This document shows, in pieces, positions 4,437-5,751 of a stretch of 5,751 bases of DNA. The position numbers and the translations under genes were made by a program. The stretch comes from CAYSPO01 sp964432945. Lineage in GTDB: Bacteria; Bacillota; Clostridia; Tissierellales; Peptoniphilaceae. The first letter of the stretch is position 1, and each line of letters starts with the position of its first letter. The stretch is taken from the NCBI GenBank assembly GCA_964432945.1, contig CAYSPO010000059.1:1-5751 (forward strand). The letters run 5' to 3'. The notes beneath the pieces were generated by a model, which saw only the letters and a list, made by a program, of their open reading frames with translations, did not search any database and was not told where the DNA came from.

Positions 4437-5751
4437 ATGAGTACAGACGTTCAAATTGCACAAGCAGCAGAGATGAAAGATATTAGAGAGGTAGCTCAAG
4501 GAATAGGTCTAACTGAAGATGATCTAACACTTTATGGTAAACATAAAGCAAAAATCAGCTTAGATGTTATTGAAAGAAACATGGACAAAGAAGATGGTAA
4601 ACTAGTTTTAGTTACCGCTATTTCTCCTACTCCAGCTGGTGAAGGTAAGACAACTGTTAATATTGGACTTTCTATGGGATTAAATAGAATAGGTAAAAAG
4701 GCTGTATCAACATTAAGAGAACCTTCTCTTGGACCTAGCTTTGGTATTAAAGGTGGAGCAGCAGGTGGAGGATATTCACAAGTAGTTCCTATGGAAGATA
4801 TTAACCTTCATTTTACTGGGGACTTCCATGCAATCACTACCACTCATAACTTAATATCAGCTATTATTGACAACCATATTCATCAAGGTAACGAATTAAA
4901 AATCGATGCTAGAAAAATTGTTTGGAAAAGAGTTCTAGATATGAATGATAGAGCTTTAAGAAACATCGTTGTTTCACTTGGTGGACCAAAAAATGGTTTT
5001 CCAAGACAAGATGGTTTTGATATAACTGTTGCTTCTGAAATTATGGCAATTTACTGCTTAAGTAAAGATCTTCAAGACTTTAAACATAGAGTTGGAGAAA
5101 TCTTAGTTGCTTACAACTTAGATGGAGATCCTGTATATGTTAAAGATTTAGGCGTAGAAGGTGCTGCAGCTCTTGTAATGAAAGATGCTATGGAACCAAA
5201 CTTAGTTCAAACTCTTGAAAATACTCCAGCAATTATCCATGGTGGACCATTCGCTAACATCGCTCATGGATGTAACTCAATGATCGCTACTAAAATGAGC
5301 TTAAAAGTAGCAGACTATTGTGTAACAGAAGCTGGTTTTGGTGCTGACCTTGGTGCTGAAAAATTCTTCGATATTAAAGCAAGATTTGGTGATTTAAAAC
5401 CTAATGCAACAGTAGTTGTGGCTACAATTAGAGCATTAAAGCATCACGGTGGAGTTCAAAAAGATGATCTTAACACTGAAAATCTAGAAGCTTTAAAAGA
5501 AGGTTATGTAAACCTTGAAAGACATATCGAAAATGTTCAAAAATTTGGAGTTCCAGCAATTGTAGCTATTAACCAATTCCCTTCAGATACTGAAGCTGAA
5601 ATTGAGCTATTAAAAGAACTTTGTGAAAAACAAGGCATCAAAGCTGTTCTTGCAAATGTTTGGGCAAAAGGTGGAGAAGGTGCTGAAGATTTAGCGAAGG
5701 CTGTAGTTGAAATTTGCGAAAGCGAAGAAAGTAACTATGCTCCAATTTATG
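4437..5751 (+). CDS. fhs: Formate-tetrahydrofolate ligase (10-formyl-THF synthetase), 3' end beyond window
   Basis: Fhs makes 10-formyl-THF from formate, THF and ATP in the cytosol. It serves one-carbon supply for purines and, in acetogens, the Wood-Ljungdahl pathway. The frame is open from the ATG at 4437 to the window edge, giving 438 of an expected 556 or so residues; the missing part is cut by the window, not broken. Motifs: the N-terminal LTLYGKHKAKI at 30-40, P-loop TPAGEGKTT at 65-73, LREPSLGPSFG at 93-103, the first family signature GIKGGAAGGGY at 103-113, EDINLHFTGDFHAI at 120-133, and the second signature VATIRALKHHGG at 328-339. The region VPAIVAINQFPSDTEAE and VWAKGGEG near the visible end also fit. 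Codon use differs from the pur genes (AAC preferred over AAT), suggesting high expression. It lies 77 bp after purD with its own likely promoter, and could also be reached by read-through. Confidence 0.97.
   Translation, partial: MSTDVQIAQAAEMKDIREVAQGIGLTEDDLTLYGKHKAKISLDVIERNMDKEDGKLVLVTAISPTPAGEGKTTVNIGLSMGLNRIGKKAVSTLREPSLGPSFGIKGGAAGGGYSQVVPMEDINLHFTGDFHAITTTHNLISAIIDNHIHQGNELKIDARKIVWKRVLDMNDRALRNIVVSLGGPKNGFPRQDGFDITVASEIMAIYCLSKDLQDFKHRVGEILVAYNLDGDPVYVKDLGVEGAAALVMKDAMEPNLVQTLENTPAIIHGGPFANIAHGCNSMIATKMSLKVADYCVTEAGFGADLGAEKFFDIKARFGDLKPNATVVVATIRALKHHGGVQKDDLNTENLEALKEGYVNLERHIENVQKFGVPAIVAINQFPSDTEAEIELLKELCEKQGIKAVLANVWAKGGEGAEDLAKAVVEICESEESNYAPIY

Noticed and set aside
5339..5360. 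Direct repeat GGTGCTGA in fhs
   Set aside because: It comes from the conserved peptide GADLGAE and is not a DNA-level repeat.

Overview
This window is a stretch of bacterial chromosome holding the last four genes of a de novo purine (IMP) biosynthesis operon, followed by the 5' four-fifths of a formate-tetrahydrofolate ligase gene. All genes are on the + strand. The DNA is strongly AT-rich: A/T dominates third codon positions, arginine is mostly AGA, and Shine-Dalgarno (SD) sites are AGGAGG-like. The order purM-purN-purH-purD and the clostridial style of PurN and Fhs point to a low-GC anaerobic Bacillota. A Peptoniphilaceae/Tissierellia-type organism is my best guess, but it is an inference that a protein search would settle.

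Layout: purM (18-1043, AIR synthetase), purN (1034-1612, GAR formyltransferase, 10-bp overlap with purM), purH (1593-3089, AICAR formyltransferase/IMP cyclohydrolase, 20-bp overlap with purN) and purD (3100-4359, GAR synthetase, TTG start, 10-bp gap). A 77-bp spacer (4360-4436) follows. It has no convincing terminator but carries a plausible sigma-A promoter and a strong SD. Then comes fhs (4437 to beyond the window edge). The first 28 bases may include the tail of an upstream gene, for which purF would be the expected neighbour.

How the genes work together: PurD makes GAR from phosphoribosylamine and glycine. PurN formylates GAR using 10-formyl-THF. PurM closes FGAM to AIR. PurH formylates AICAR with a second 10-formyl-THF and cyclises FAICAR to IMP. 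Fhs makes 10-formyl-THF from formate, ATP and THF, so it can feed the two formyl-transfer steps encoded just upstream.

No mobile element, CRISPR array, RNA gene or novel system was seen. The points worth a second look are: two strong hairpins inside coding sequence (in purN, covering an internal SD plus in-frame ATG, and at the 5' end of purD); several substitutions at normally conserved motif positions in PurH and PurD; tight overlaps without an SD at purN; and a codon-usage shift at fhs. Family comparisons are from memory, not from alignments.
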